Shown here: positions 37,229 to 45,980 of the stretch, piece by piece
Numbering within the stretch: the first letter of the stretch is position 1
How the letters are laid out: every line of letters starts with the position of its first letter
Source: JAFLBI01 sp964616465
GTDB lineage: Bacteria; Bacteroidota; Bacteroidia; Chitinophagales; Chitinophagaceae
DNA length: 64,000 nucleotides
Direction of reading: 5' to 3'
Assembly (NCBI GenBank): GCA_964616465.1
Contig: CAZTTO010000004.1
Coordinates: forward strand, 122,087 to 186,086
Translations under genes and position numbers: made by a program
The notes under the pieces: model-generated
Told to the model about the DNA's origin: nothing
The model's input: the letters and a program-made list of their open reading frames with translations, nothing else
The model's database searches: none

Positions 37229-40200
37229 TTATCTCAATAACGTAATATCTCCCTTCTTTACAATTTTTTGTCCATCTACAAACTCAACATCTAGTGTGTA
37301 ATGATAAACATCTTGTGGTTGCAGCTTGCCTCTATGGAATCCATCCCAGCCTACAGACTGATTATCTGTAATGAAAACAACTTCACCCCATCTATTAAAA
37401 ATTCTAAACATCATTTTGGCAATTCCAAAACCTCTAACAAAAACTTTATCATTAACTCCATCTCCATTGGGCGAAAATGCATTAGGTACTGCCAAGCCGG
37501 GTACTATAATTGTGTTTACAGGAATACATGTAGTATCTGAGCAACCTGCATCATTAAATGTAATTAAACAAGCATTAAATGTGCCAGTTCGGTTATATAA
37601 ATGGGTAACTGGATTGGTACTGGTTGTAATTAAGCTATCTCCATCTCCCCAAAGCCATTTATACCTTATTCCTCCAACTGAAAGATTGGTGAAAGTAGTA
37701 ATGGTGTTTTCCTCAGGAGGAATAGGAGAGACACTGAAGTTTGAAGTAGGGTTGGGTCTTACAGTTATTGTAAATTGTGTACTATCTATTATGTTACAGG
37801 TTGCACTGTCAATAGCAATCATTCTAATTGTGTATGTACCTGGGATTGGGTAATTACTCGTTACAGGACCAGCAGATGTTGTGTTGAGTGTATTACCATT
37901 GCCAAAGTCCCAAATAAATCTTTGTCCTGCTAAAGATGTATTGTTAAAAGTGGCTCTGTAAGGTACACAACCTTGAGCAGGTGTTTCAAATCTTGCTGTA
38001 ACATTCGGTGCAATTCGTAAAACAAGAGAAACACTGTCAGGTTCATTGCAATAATTACTATCAATTAAGACCAATCGAACAGTGTAAGTGCCGGCAGTTG
38101 CATAGCTATGTTCTACTGGTCCAGGTCCCGTAACTCTTGTATTTCCGTCACCAAAATTCCATCTAAAACTTGTACCTTGAAATGGCTTACCAGAAGGTGC
38201 TATTGATGTGTTTGTAAATCGGTATCTCAATGCTTCACATGGTGCTAACTTTTCTTGAGTGAAACTAAGAACAGCTTCATCACTTCTTACACGCATAATT
38301 AAAAATGAAGTGTCAGCTATGTTACATGTGCTCGAATCAATTGATATAAGACTAACACGATAGTTACCAACAAAATTATATGTATAAGAAACGGTTGGAG
38401 AAGTGGTTGTAACTGAAGGTGAGCCGTCACCAAAATTCCATATATATCTTCTTCCTTGTTCAAGTGTGTCTCTAAATACAACTGTTAAAGGAACACATCC
38501 TGCAGTATCTCTCACTTGTCCATTTATAGACGATTGCACAGCTGAGCCAACTCCTGCAAAGTTGAAAGCAATTTTTACTGCTGCCAAATTACATTCACCA
38601 TTACCTGTGGCCTGATTGGTAGGAGACCAGACTCCTGGGGTTGTAGGAAAAGGAGCACTTCTACCGCAATTGGCGCACATAGCTTGATAAATTACGCCGT
38701 TAGCGTCAAACCTACTTGTACCGCCATCCACATGTTCCCCAATGCCGCCTCTTTGACCAAAAAAACTTCCGTATAACTGATTAGCAGCATTTTTTGCAAG
38801 AACAAAAAAGTAAAAATCATTTCCATCCGTCGTTCTAATCTCAGCATCAGAAGTAACAGATAAGCCATTCGTTCCTGCATTGGGAAATGATTCCAATATA
38901 CTTCCTCCCCAACCAGACACATACACATTTTCACATCGGTCAACTAAAAATGCAGTTGGTGAAATATTTGGCAAATTAGTGTTTGGTCCAAATCTGGTGG
39001 AATAAACATAACCCGATAAATCTGATCGCAGCTTACCAATAAATTGTTTGCCGCCGTTTTGAGAGAAGGTAGCATTAATTACTGGCCAGTTTCCATTGGT
39101 TGTTGTACCCGTTATATAAGGAAAACCAAGGCGATCGAATTGTATGCCATACACAATATCAACACTGGCTGTACCTATGTAAGAAACTTTTTGCAATGCA
39201 CCATTATTATTGAATATTGCAATGAATCCATCTGTTTCTCCACCTTGAAAAGCAGAGCCAATAGTGCCTGTTTTATCGCCTGGTAAGTTATTACTAGCAG
39301 TACCACCAGCAACATAGATATCATTGTTACCTGGATTTAGTGCCAGCACAAAAGCAGCATCATCATGTCTCCCACCAAAATAAGTACTAAACAATAGGTT
39401 CGAAATATTGGGGTCTGTTTTTAAAACAATTGCATCTTGGTTTCTACCTACTCCAATCTGACTATTATTGGTTGTTTGAGCGGCTCCACCAGTAACAGGA
39501 AAGTTGTTAGATTGTGTACATGATGCCAAATAGATATTTCCAACTGCATCTACAATGACTTCACTTCTCGCATCATCTCCATAATTGCGCATGGTTGTCT
39601 CTGTTCTGGCTCCGTTTGCAGTTTTATCAACAATATTCATCCCGTCAATACCAGTTCCTCCAATTCTCCTAGAACCAATTAAACCAGTGCCTTGCGCATT
39701 GAGTTTTGTTAGAATAATATCAAAATTTCCACCTGGACCAAAACTTGGACCTGTAGAGGGATAGTTACTAGAATTACTTCTTCCAGCAACAATTAAATTT
39801 CCAAATGCATCCACTACCAAACTATGGGGCTGTTCATTTCCATTGCCACCAATATAGGTTGCATAAACCCTTGTACTTCCGTTGGCGTTTAATTTAATGA
39901 TACCAATATCCCATCCGGTTGCACTACCCTGACCGCCTTGACCGCCCTGAAAGGATGTTTGAAATGCTCCATTATTCACAGGGAAACCATTGCTGGCAAC
40001 AATTCCACCACCATAAAAATTTCCAAGTGCATCGTAAGTAGCGGTGAATCCCCAGTTATTTGCTCGGCTTCCACTAAATGTTGAGAATACCAATGAAGGA
40101 TCAATGATTAATGTTTTTGATTGATCGTATCCTTCAGGGAGCTTGAATTTCACAAGATTTCCCTTTACTTCAAACTGACATACAATTTCTCTTTTTCCAA

Positions 40201-40894
40201 GAGCTTCATTTTGCTGATAGGTGTAAGGCTCCATTTCTCTAACTTCTTGAACCGAAGTTTGAATAACAAGCTGACGATTTAAAACCCTCAGTTTCTCAAT
40301 GCCATCGAAATAAAGCACAACCTGATTTGGATCTGCATACGGATGAACTATTATATCATACTTAATTTGACCATTGTTGGTATAATATCTTACGTCAATA
40401 CCTTTATACATTTCCTGATAAGTAATAGTTTGATAGGAGATACATTCTGAAGCCCATTTTTTAGGATCATCTCCAATAAAGTAATTGATATATCCAGGAA
40501 GTGGTTTTTCGGGAAGTATTTTAACATTGGGATTCGCTTGCAGGAATCGAACACCATAGGCATGAGATCTAAGGGTTTCTGTTGGCTTACTTTGACCAAA
40601 ATAAGCAACATTTTTACCGGTTTGTGGATTTTTGTGTTGTGCCTTGTAAACCGACTGCAAATCATCTGGGTTATGTAAAAGCACCCTGTAACCATTTTTT
40701 TCTAATGCAAAAGCACCTGTTTGTAACTCTCCTTGAAACACAATAGAGGAATGCCATTGACCTTTGTTTTCAACAAACTCAAGGTTGCCTTGTGCCAATG
40801 AATTTGTATAAAAAAATATAAAAGCCAAAAGCACAACAATATATGAAAAGCGCGAAAACAAATTCTTCCTTTTTTGATGATTTAAGTATAACAA
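37229..40894 (-). CDS. Large T9SS type B cargo with SBBP-like repeats, four PKD domains and a gliding-type C-terminal domain
   Basis: A 1221-residue secreted surface protein. The signal region is about 10-35. An N-terminal block beginning FVENKGQWHSSIVFQGE is typical of this cargo class. Residues about 290-760 form repeats of a beta-propeller kind (GTIG/DAFGNLIVAG patterns). Four PKD domains follow (about 790-1130), each recognised by its core: WNFGDGS, WNFGDGN, WDFGNGN and WLWGDGD. The C-terminal type B sorting domain starts at VPNAFSPNGDGVND and contains FNRWGEVVF. Such proteins are exported by the type IX system and act as adhesins or gliding-related surface proteins. First gene of the cargo-PorP-VWA operon. 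Confidence 0.93.
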   Translation of the reverse strand: MLYLNHQKRKNLFSRFSYIVVLLAFIFFYTNSLAQGNLEFVENKGQWHSSIVFQGELQTGAFALEKNGYRVLLHNPDDLQSVYKAQHKNPQTGKNVAYFGQSKPTETLRSHAYGVRFLQANPNVKILPEKPLPGYINYFIGDDPKKWASECISYQTITYQEMYKGIDVRYYTNNGQIKYDIIVHPYADPNQVVLYFDGIEKLRVLNRQLVIQTSVQEVREMEPYTYQQNEALGKREIVCQFEVKGNLVKFKLPEGYDQSKTLIIDPSLVFSTFSGSRANNWGFTATYDALGNFYGGGIVASNGFPVNNGAFQTSFQGGQGGQGSATGWDIGIIKLNANGSTRVYATYIGGNGNEQPHSLVVDAFGNLIVAGRSNSSNYPSTGPSFGPGGNFDIILTKLNAQGTGLIGSRRIGGTGIDGMNIVDKTANGARTETTMRNYGDDARSEVIVDAVGNIYLASCTQSNNFPVTGGAAQTTNNSQIGVGRNQDAIVLKTDPNISNLLFSTYFGGRHDDAAFVLALNPGNNDIYVAGGTASNNLPGDKTGTIGSAFQGGETDGFIAIFNNNGALQKVSYIGTASVDIVYGIQFDRLGFPYITGTTTNGNWPVINATFSQNGGKQFIGKLRSDLSGYVYSTRFGPNTNLPNISPTAFLVDRCENVYVSGWGGSILESFPNAGTNGLSVTSDAEIRTTDGNDFYFFVLAKNAANQLYGSFFGQRGGIGEHVDGGTSRFDANGVIYQAMCANCGRSAPFPTTPGVWSPTNQATGNGECNLAAVKIAFNFAGVGSAVQSSINGQVRDTAGCVPLTVVFRDTLEQGRRYIWNFGDGSPSVTTTSPTVSYTYNFVGNYRVSLISIDSSTCNIADTSFLIMRVRSDEAVLSFTQEKLAPCEALRYRFTNTSIAPSGKPFQGTSFRWNFGDGNTRVTGPGPVEHSYATAGTYTVRLVLIDSNYCNEPDSVSLVLRIAPNVTARFETPAQGCVPYRATFNNTSLAGQRFIWDFGNGNTLNTTSAGPVTSNYPIPGTYTIRMIAIDSATCNIIDSTQFTITVRPNPTSNFSVSPIPPEENTITTFTNLSVGGIRYKWLWGDGDSLITTSTNPVTHLYNRTGTFNACLITFNDAGCSDTTCIPVNTIIVPGLAVPNAFSPNGDGVNDKVFVRGFGIAKMMFRIFNRWGEVVFITDNQSVGWDGFHRGKLQPQDVYHYTLDVEFVDGQKIVKKGDITLLR

Positions 40895-40914
40895 TTCACC
40901 GATGATTTAGTTAA

Positions 40915-43029
40915 CTACGAAATTTTACTCCAACCGGTTTTACCCTTTTGTGATTGAAGATATTTCTTTATAGGCAAATTCTTTGCCAGATTTAAATCGG
41001 GGTCTTCCTCTAATACATGTTCAGCAGTTTTCCCTGCTAATTCTAACAATTCTTTATCCTCCGTAATACTAGCTATTTTAAAGTCCAAAGCCCCGCTCTG
41101 CCTGGTTCCTTCAATATCACCCGGGCCACGCATTTCAAGGTCTTTTTCGGCAATAACAAAGCCATCGTTGGTGGAGGTCATAATCTCCATTCTTTGCCTG
41201 CTTTCTTGCCCCATTTTGCTGCCCGTTAATAAAATGCAAAAACTTTTTTCGGCACCTCTTCCTACTCGTCCGCGTAGCTGGTGTAATTGCGATAAACCAA
41301 ATTTTTCAGCACTTTCAATAACCATTACCGAAGCATTGGGAACGTTTACCCCAACTTCAATGACAGTGGTGCCTACCAAAATATTCGCCTGACCGCTTAC
41401 AAATTCCCGCATACTTGCATCTTTCTGCTCTTGTGTAAGTTTACCATGAATTTTAACGGTTCTGTACTTGTGTGATGGGAAGTAGGAAATGACTTCTTGG
41501 TATCCTCGTTCTAAATCTTCATAGTCTAATTTGCTGCTTTCTTCAATCAGCGGATAAACAAAATAAGCTTGTCGGCCTTTTTCTATTTCTGTTCTTACAA
41601 ACTCCATAACCCTGCTTCTTGCCATTTCATTTCTCTGAATGGTTGTAACAGGTTGTCTGCCTGGCGGCAATTCATCCATAATACTATAGTCCAAGTCGCC
41701 GTATGCTGTCATGGCAAGAGTTCTTGGAATGGGGGTGGCGGTCATCACCAACACATGCGGTGGTAATGTTGATTTTTTCCAAAGTGCTGCTCTTTGAGCA
41801 ACCCCAAAACGATGTTGTTCATCTATAATGGCAAATCCTAGTTTCTTAAAAATAACTGGATCTTCAATCAAGGCATGCGTTCCTATTACAATTGGAATAC
41901 TCCCATTTGCTAATCCTTCTAAAATAACTTTTCGATCAGCTTTTTTGGTGCTACCTGTTAAAAGGGCAACAGGCACATTCATGGGTTGTAATAATTCGCT
42001 TATTCCCTGAAAGTGTTGCTGTGCTAATATTTCAGTAGGAGCCATTAAACAACTTTGATAGCCATTATCGGCTGCCAGTAACATGCAAAGCACGCCCACC
42101 ATTGTTTTCCCACTACCTACATCTCCTTGTAGGAGTCGGTTCATTTGATGTCCGCGGGAAGTGTCTTGTCGAATTTCTTTTACCACCCTTTTTTGTGCGC
42201 CTGTTAATTGGAAGGGTAAATGATGGTTAAAGAAATTCATAAACAAATCACCTACTTTTTCAAACACGTATCCTTTGCTGGTTGCATGTCGAGCTAGCCT
42301 AATTCTTTGCAAACGAATCTGTGCAAAAAACAATTCTTCGAACTTTAATCGATTTTTTGCTCTCTGATAATCGTTGAATTGATTTGGAAAATGAATCCAA
42401 TGTAAAGCCTCATATCTACTTGGTAGTTGAAGTGTTTGAATAAGTGTTTCAGGAAGATTTTCAGAGATATGATTGGGTTGAATTTGATTCAGCAAGACTT
42501 CAGTAAGCTTAGCAAATTGTCGGCCGTTCAATTGGCGAGCCTTCAGTTTTTCTGTGGAAGGATAAACTGGTTCTAATCGTGTTTTTGACTCCAAGGTAGC
42601 AGGATGAAAGACCTCCATTTCGGGGTGGGTGATTTGCGGCCTTCCATTGAAATAACTCAGCTTACCAAAAATCAAATAATGGGTGCTTTCAAGAAGATTC
42701 TTTTGAATCCATGAAATTCCCTGGAACCAAACTAATTCTAATATCCCAGTTTCGTCCTTCACCATTGCAATCAAACGTCTCCCTCGTTTCTCACCTACAA
42801 TATCCCAGTGCATGATTTTTGCAACTATTTGAACATAATCGAGGCTTGGATTTAATTGCCCAATAGGTGTTATTTTGGTTTTGTCGATGTGCCGAAGCGG
42901 ATAATGCTGGAGTAAATCATAGAAAGTGTAAATACCCAGCTCTTTTTTTAATAAATCTGCACGAGCGGGCCCAACACCTTTAAGGTATTCGATGGGGGAG
43001 GACAATATATGTATATCCTGTTCGTGCAT
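40915..43029 (-). CDS. recG: ATP-dependent DNA helicase RecG
   Basis: A 704-residue branch-migrating helicase that regresses stalled forks and processes Holliday junctions. The N-terminal wedge/OB domain (about 55-170) starts after the helix-hairpin block YLKGVGPARADLL. Helicase motifs: GDVGSGKT (I), DEQHRFG (II), MTATPIPRT (III), VGTTVIEVGV (V) and QLRGRVGRG (VI). Length and order are normal (E. coli 693). It is transcribed away from trpS across 94 bp, with the cargo gene starting 20 bases downstream of its stop. Confidence 0.97.
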   Translation of the reverse strand: MHEQDIHILSSPIEYLKGVGPARADLLKKELGIYTFYDLLQHYPLRHIDKTKITPIGQLNPSLDYVQIVAKIMHWDIVGEKRGRRLIAMVKDETGILELVWFQGISWIQKNLLESTHYLIFGKLSYFNGRPQITHPEMEVFHPATLESKTRLEPVYPSTEKLKARQLNGRQFAKLTEVLLNQIQPNHISENLPETLIQTLQLPSRYEALHWIHFPNQFNDYQRAKNRLKFEELFFAQIRLQRIRLARHATSKGYVFEKVGDLFMNFFNHHLPFQLTGAQKRVVKEIRQDTSRGHQMNRLLQGDVGSGKTMVGVLCMLLAADNGYQSCLMAPTEILAQQHFQGISELLQPMNVPVALLTGSTKKADRKVILEGLANGSIPIVIGTHALIEDPVIFKKLGFAIIDEQHRFGVAQRAALWKKSTLPPHVLVMTATPIPRTLAMTAYGDLDYSIMDELPPGRQPVTTIQRNEMARSRVMEFVRTEIEKGRQAYFVYPLIEESSKLDYEDLERGYQEVISYFPSHKYRTVKIHGKLTQEQKDASMREFVSGQANILVGTTVIEVGVNVPNASVMVIESAEKFGLSQLHQLRGRVGRGAEKSFCILLTGSKMGQESRQRMEIMTSTNDGFVIAEKDLEMRGPGDIEGTRQSGALDFKIASITEDKELLELAGKTAEHVLEEDPDLNLAKNLPIKKYLQSQKGKTGWSKIS

Positions 43030-43123
43030 AATTCGTTCAGCAACAAATGTAAGTCAAGATAAAAGCTTTTTAAGCCTTGTATAATTTTTAGGAATAAAGA
43101 GCCCTGCATTATCTTCGCCGCTT

Positions 43124-44128
43124 ATGGCAAAAGAAGTTGTATTGAGTGGAATTCGTCCAACCGGATTTCTTCATTTAGGGAATTACTTTGGAGCTATGCG
43201 CAATTATGTGCGCATGCAAGAGGCGTATGATTGTTATTTTTTTGTTGCCAATTGGCATAGTTTAACAACACATCCAGATACAAAGGAATTACAACAGGCA
43301 GTCTATAGAGTGGTTGCTGAAAACATTGCCTGCGGACTAGATCCTGAAAAAGTGGCCTTATATGTGCAGAGCGATGTGCCTGAGATTGCAGAATTGTATT
43401 TGTATTTGAACATGTTGGCCTATAAAGGGGAACTAGAAAAAACTACCACATTTAAAGATAAAGTGAGGTTGCAACCCAATAACGTGAATGCTGGATTGCT
43501 GACCTATCCTGTTTTACAAGCTGCAGATATTTTAATTCATCGTGCTGTAAAAGTGCCTGTGGGGAAGGATCAGGAGCAGCATCTTGAAATGGCAAGGAAT
43601 TTTGCAGAACGATTTAATCATCGTTATGGCGATGTGTTTCCATTACCGCAAGCGTTTAGCGGACAACAAGAATTGGTGAAAATTTTGAGTTTGGATGGGA
43701 ATGGTAAAATGAGCAAAAGTGAGAACCAGTTAAACACACTATATCTGGCCGATTCAGATGACATGATTCGTAAAAAAATTATGAAGGCCAAAACAGATCA
43801 GGGTCCAGATGTAAAGAATGCACCACAGCCCGATTATATTCAAAACCTCTTTACTTTGATGGGCTTGGTGAGCACAGAAGATACGATTCAACATTTTATG
43901 CATCAGTACAATGAAAGTGAAGCTGGTAATTGTATCATACGGTATGGCGATTTAAAGAAGCAACTGGCAGAAGATATGATTCGTTTTATTGCGCCAATTC
44001 GTGAGAAGGCTGCTACTTTACAGGCAGATGAGGCAACTTTAAAGAAAATAATTGCAAACGGTGCTGAAAAAGCCAGGGCTAGTGCTGCTGTCACCTTAAG
44101 CCTCGTGCGAAAGGCTATTTTGGGTTAA
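43124..44128 (+). CDS. trpS: Tryptophan-tRNA ligase
   Basis: Class Ic aminoacyl-tRNA synthetase that charges tRNA-Trp. The 334 residues match the bacterial form (E. coli 334). The HIGH-type motif is GFLHLGNYFGA (residues 14-24) and the KMSKS loop is intact as GKMSKSE (about 197-203). A TATCTTCG sequence ending about six bases before the ATG is a one-mismatch -7 box. Divergent from recG. Confidence 0.97.
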   Translation: MAKEVVLSGIRPTGFLHLGNYFGAMRNYVRMQEAYDCYFFVANWHSLTTHPDTKELQQAVYRVVAENIACGLDPEKVALYVQSDVPEIAELYLYLNMLAYKGELEKTTTFKDKVRLQPNNVNAGLLTYPVLQAADILIHRAVKVPVGKDQEQHLEMARNFAERFNHRYGDVFPLPQAFSGQQELVKILSLDGNGKMSKSENQLNTLYLADSDDMIRKKIMKAKTDQGPDVKNAPQPDYIQNLFTLMGLVSTEDTIQHFMHQYNESEAGNCIIRYGDLKKQLAEDMIRFIAPIREKAATLQADEATLKKIIANGAEKARASAAVTLSLVRKAILG

Positions 44129-44212
44129 TTCTCTTGAATTTGGATAAAAAATTGAATACCTTTCTCAGAACGCTTATTTTCACACCCCACAAATTTTTAT
44201 AAAGAGCAAGTC

Positions 44213-44848
44213 ATGGCTAAGGCAAGGAAACCAAAACATATAGCAATTGCAGGTAACATAGGTGCAGGAAAAACTACGCTCACAGAAATGTTGAGTAAAC
44301 ATTACAAATGGATACCTCAATTTGAAGATGTGGATCACAATCCTTACTTAATGGATTTTTATGAGGATATGCCTCGCTGGAGTTTCAACTTGCAGATTTA
44401 TTTCTTGAATAGCCGACTTAATCAATTGCTCGAAATTCATAGAGGTACAGAAACTATTATTCAGGATAGAACTATTTATGAAGATGCACAAATATTTGCT
44501 CCTAACCTGCACGATATGGGGTTAATGAGTAAACGAGATTTTCAAAACTATTTTCAGTTTTTTGAGACCTTGAAAACAATGGTGCATCCACCAGATTTGT
44601 TAATTTATCTTAAGGCATCTGTGCCAACATTGGTTGGGCAAATTCAGAAAAGGGGTAGAGATTATGAAGAAAACATTCGATTAGATTATCTCAAGAAGTT
44701 GAATGAATTGTACAACCGTTGGATTGATGGTTACAAGGAAGGCCCCATTCTTATTGTGGACGTTGATAAAAACAAGTTTGCTGAAAGCGATGAACATTTT
44801 GGAGACATTATCACCAAAATAGATTCTATGTTGTTTGGCTTATTTTAA
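44213..44848 (+). CDS. Deoxynucleoside kinase
   Basis: A 211-residue kinase of the deoxyadenosine/deoxyguanosine kinase type, which phosphorylates salvaged deoxynucleosides in the cytoplasm. The P-loop is GNIGAGKTTL (residues 14-23). The DRTIYEDA block carries the DRS-like motif that contacts the base and phosphate, and the LID region has QKRGRDYEE. Base specificity cannot be read reliably. It lies 84 bases after trpS. Confidence 0.9.
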   Translation: MAKARKPKHIAIAGNIGAGKTTLTEMLSKHYKWIPQFEDVDHNPYLMDFYEDMPRWSFNLQIYFLNSRLNQLLEIHRGTETIIQDRTIYEDAQIFAPNLHDMGLMSKRDFQNYFQFFETLKTMVHPPDLLIYLKASVPTLVGQIQKRGRDYEENIRLDYLKKLNELYNRWIDGYKEGPILIVDVDKNKFAESDEHFGDIITKIDSMLFGLF

Positions 44849-44906
44849 TAGCCTACAGTTGTAAGCAGTTTTTTTAGTTGTTTGAAATGCGTAATAGATT
44901 CGTTCT

Positions 44907-45680
44907 ATGAAATCGCATGTATTTAGCTCATTAATAGGTGTCTTCATTTGTATGCTTGCATTTGCTGAAAATACAAATGACTCAAGTGCAGTCTTCTTTC
45001 TTAAGTCTGGCGAACGACTAAACGTAGAACAAATTCGTTATCGTAAGCCCTTGTTCGCTCAACCTAGATTTATCCTTAATGGAGGCGAAAAAACAATTAT
45101 GGCTAGTGAATTGGATAGTACCCATTTATGGGGGGCTAAGTTTGTTTCTACCAGATTTAGAGGAAGATGGCTGGTTTTAAGAAGGGTTATTTCTGGACCA
45201 ATAACAATGTACGATCATATTCGCCCCCCGCAGAATGAACGATTGGCACAATTGTATAAAGCCGAGTTGCTTCAGTCTTATCCATTAATGGTAAGAAATG
45301 AAGAAGGAAGTACATCTGAATTAAAATGGTTTAGGCACAGGCGATTTATGAACTGGATTGAAGACCATCCGCCAGCTCTAGATGCATTTCAGGAAGCAAG
45401 AAGTATAAGAAGGATTACAAGTATTGGTGCATGGAGTTCTGTAGGACTTTTAGTAGGTGGTGCCATCATTTATGCCGGAACCAATGTATATAACAATCCT
45501 GCACAAAATACAAGAAGAGAAAATGCTGGTAATGCTTTGATGCTAACAGGATTGCTAACCACTTTTGCAACCGATATTTATTGGATCGCAAGTTCACAGA
45601 GATACCTAGACGGTATTTATGATGCGGTTTTAATTTATAACCAAAAGTCAGAATACAAACCTAAAACTCCCCGAAAATAA
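44907..45680 (+). CDS. Exported protein of unknown function with two C-terminal membrane segments
   Basis: A 257-residue protein that I do not recognise. A signal-like segment is at 1-20 (ending AFAE). A stretch of beta character around 28-80 (VFFLKSGERLNVEQI, GGEKTIMASELDST) resembles short motifs seen in cell-surface proteins. Two hydrophobic helices at about 175-195 and 210-230 suggest membrane association, followed by a basic tail. TAGATTCG, a near -7 box, ends four bases before the ATG. A strong GC-rich hairpin follows directly after the stop. Confidence 0.65.
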   Translation: MKSHVFSSLIGVFICMLAFAENTNDSSAVFFLKSGERLNVEQIRYRKPLFAQPRFILNGGEKTIMASELDSTHLWGAKFVSTRFRGRWLVLRRVISGPITMYDHIRPPQNERLAQLYKAELLQSYPLMVRNEEGSTSELKWFRHRRFMNWIEDHPPALDAFQEARSIRRITSIGAWSSVGLLVGGAIIYAGTNVYNNPAQNTRRENAGNALMLTGLLTTFATDIYWIASSQRYLDGIYDAVLIYNQKSEYKPKTPRK

Positions 45681-45760
45681 GAGAACCCCGGTGATCCGGG
45701 GTTCTGAGCAAGCAAACAATCGATAATACTCGATTAACTGCCCGAAGGCAGATTCTTCTC
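45681..45760 (+). ncRNA. Compact three-hairpin segment (possible structured RNA or 3' UTR)
   Basis: Three inverted repeats occur within 80 bases: AGAACCCCGG/CCGGGGTTCT (45682-45705, 10-bp stem, TGAT loop), AATCGA/TCGATT (45718-45735) and CTGCC/GGCAG with a CGAA tetraloop (45738-45751). GAGAA at 45681 could alternatively pair with TTCTC at 45756 and close the whole segment. No T tract follows the first hairpin, so it is not a standard terminator. The segment begins right after the preceding stop codon. The gap from 45681 to 45980 has no coding potential that I can support. Confidence 0.4.
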
Positions 45761-45816
45761 ATTTTGAATGAATATTGTATATTAAGTTTCTTAAAAACAA
45801 CTTTAACATCTTGAAT

Positions 45817-45832
45817 ACGAACGACTGTTCGT
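45817..45832. promoter_or_regulatory. Perfect palindrome ACGAAC-GACT-GTTCGT, operator-like
   Basis: A 16-bp inverted repeat with 6-bp arms stands in otherwise AT-rich DNA about 150 bases upstream of the GlcD-type oxidase gene. Its shape fits a TetR-type operator, but no such regulator is nearby. Confidence 0.35.
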
Positions 45833-45968
45833 TTTCAAGACAAATCTAAGGGCTTTTTCTGTTTCAAAGATTTGTTTGTGTACGAGTTACACATTAAACA
45901 AGTTCAGAAAGAAAGGACATCTTTTTAATTAGTACTATAAAATACCAAGTGCTAATAAGCCTAGCCTG

Positions 45969-45976
45969 TATTTTTG
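45969..45976 (+). promoter_or_regulatory. -7 box (TATTTTTG) for the GlcD-type oxidase
   Basis: A perfect TANNTTTG match ends four bases before the ATG at 45981. No clear TTG element is found at the -33 distance. Confidence 0.4.
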
Positions 45977-45980
45977 TTGT

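Noticed and set aside
37301..39286. Several plus-strand frames inside the T9SS cargo gene
   Set aside because: They are antisense to a well-supported coding sequence with complete domain structure and have no recognisable motifs.
45682..45705. Hairpin after the 44907 gene as a rho-independent terminator
   Set aside because: The stem is strong, but no T run follows; it is described instead as part of a structured segment.
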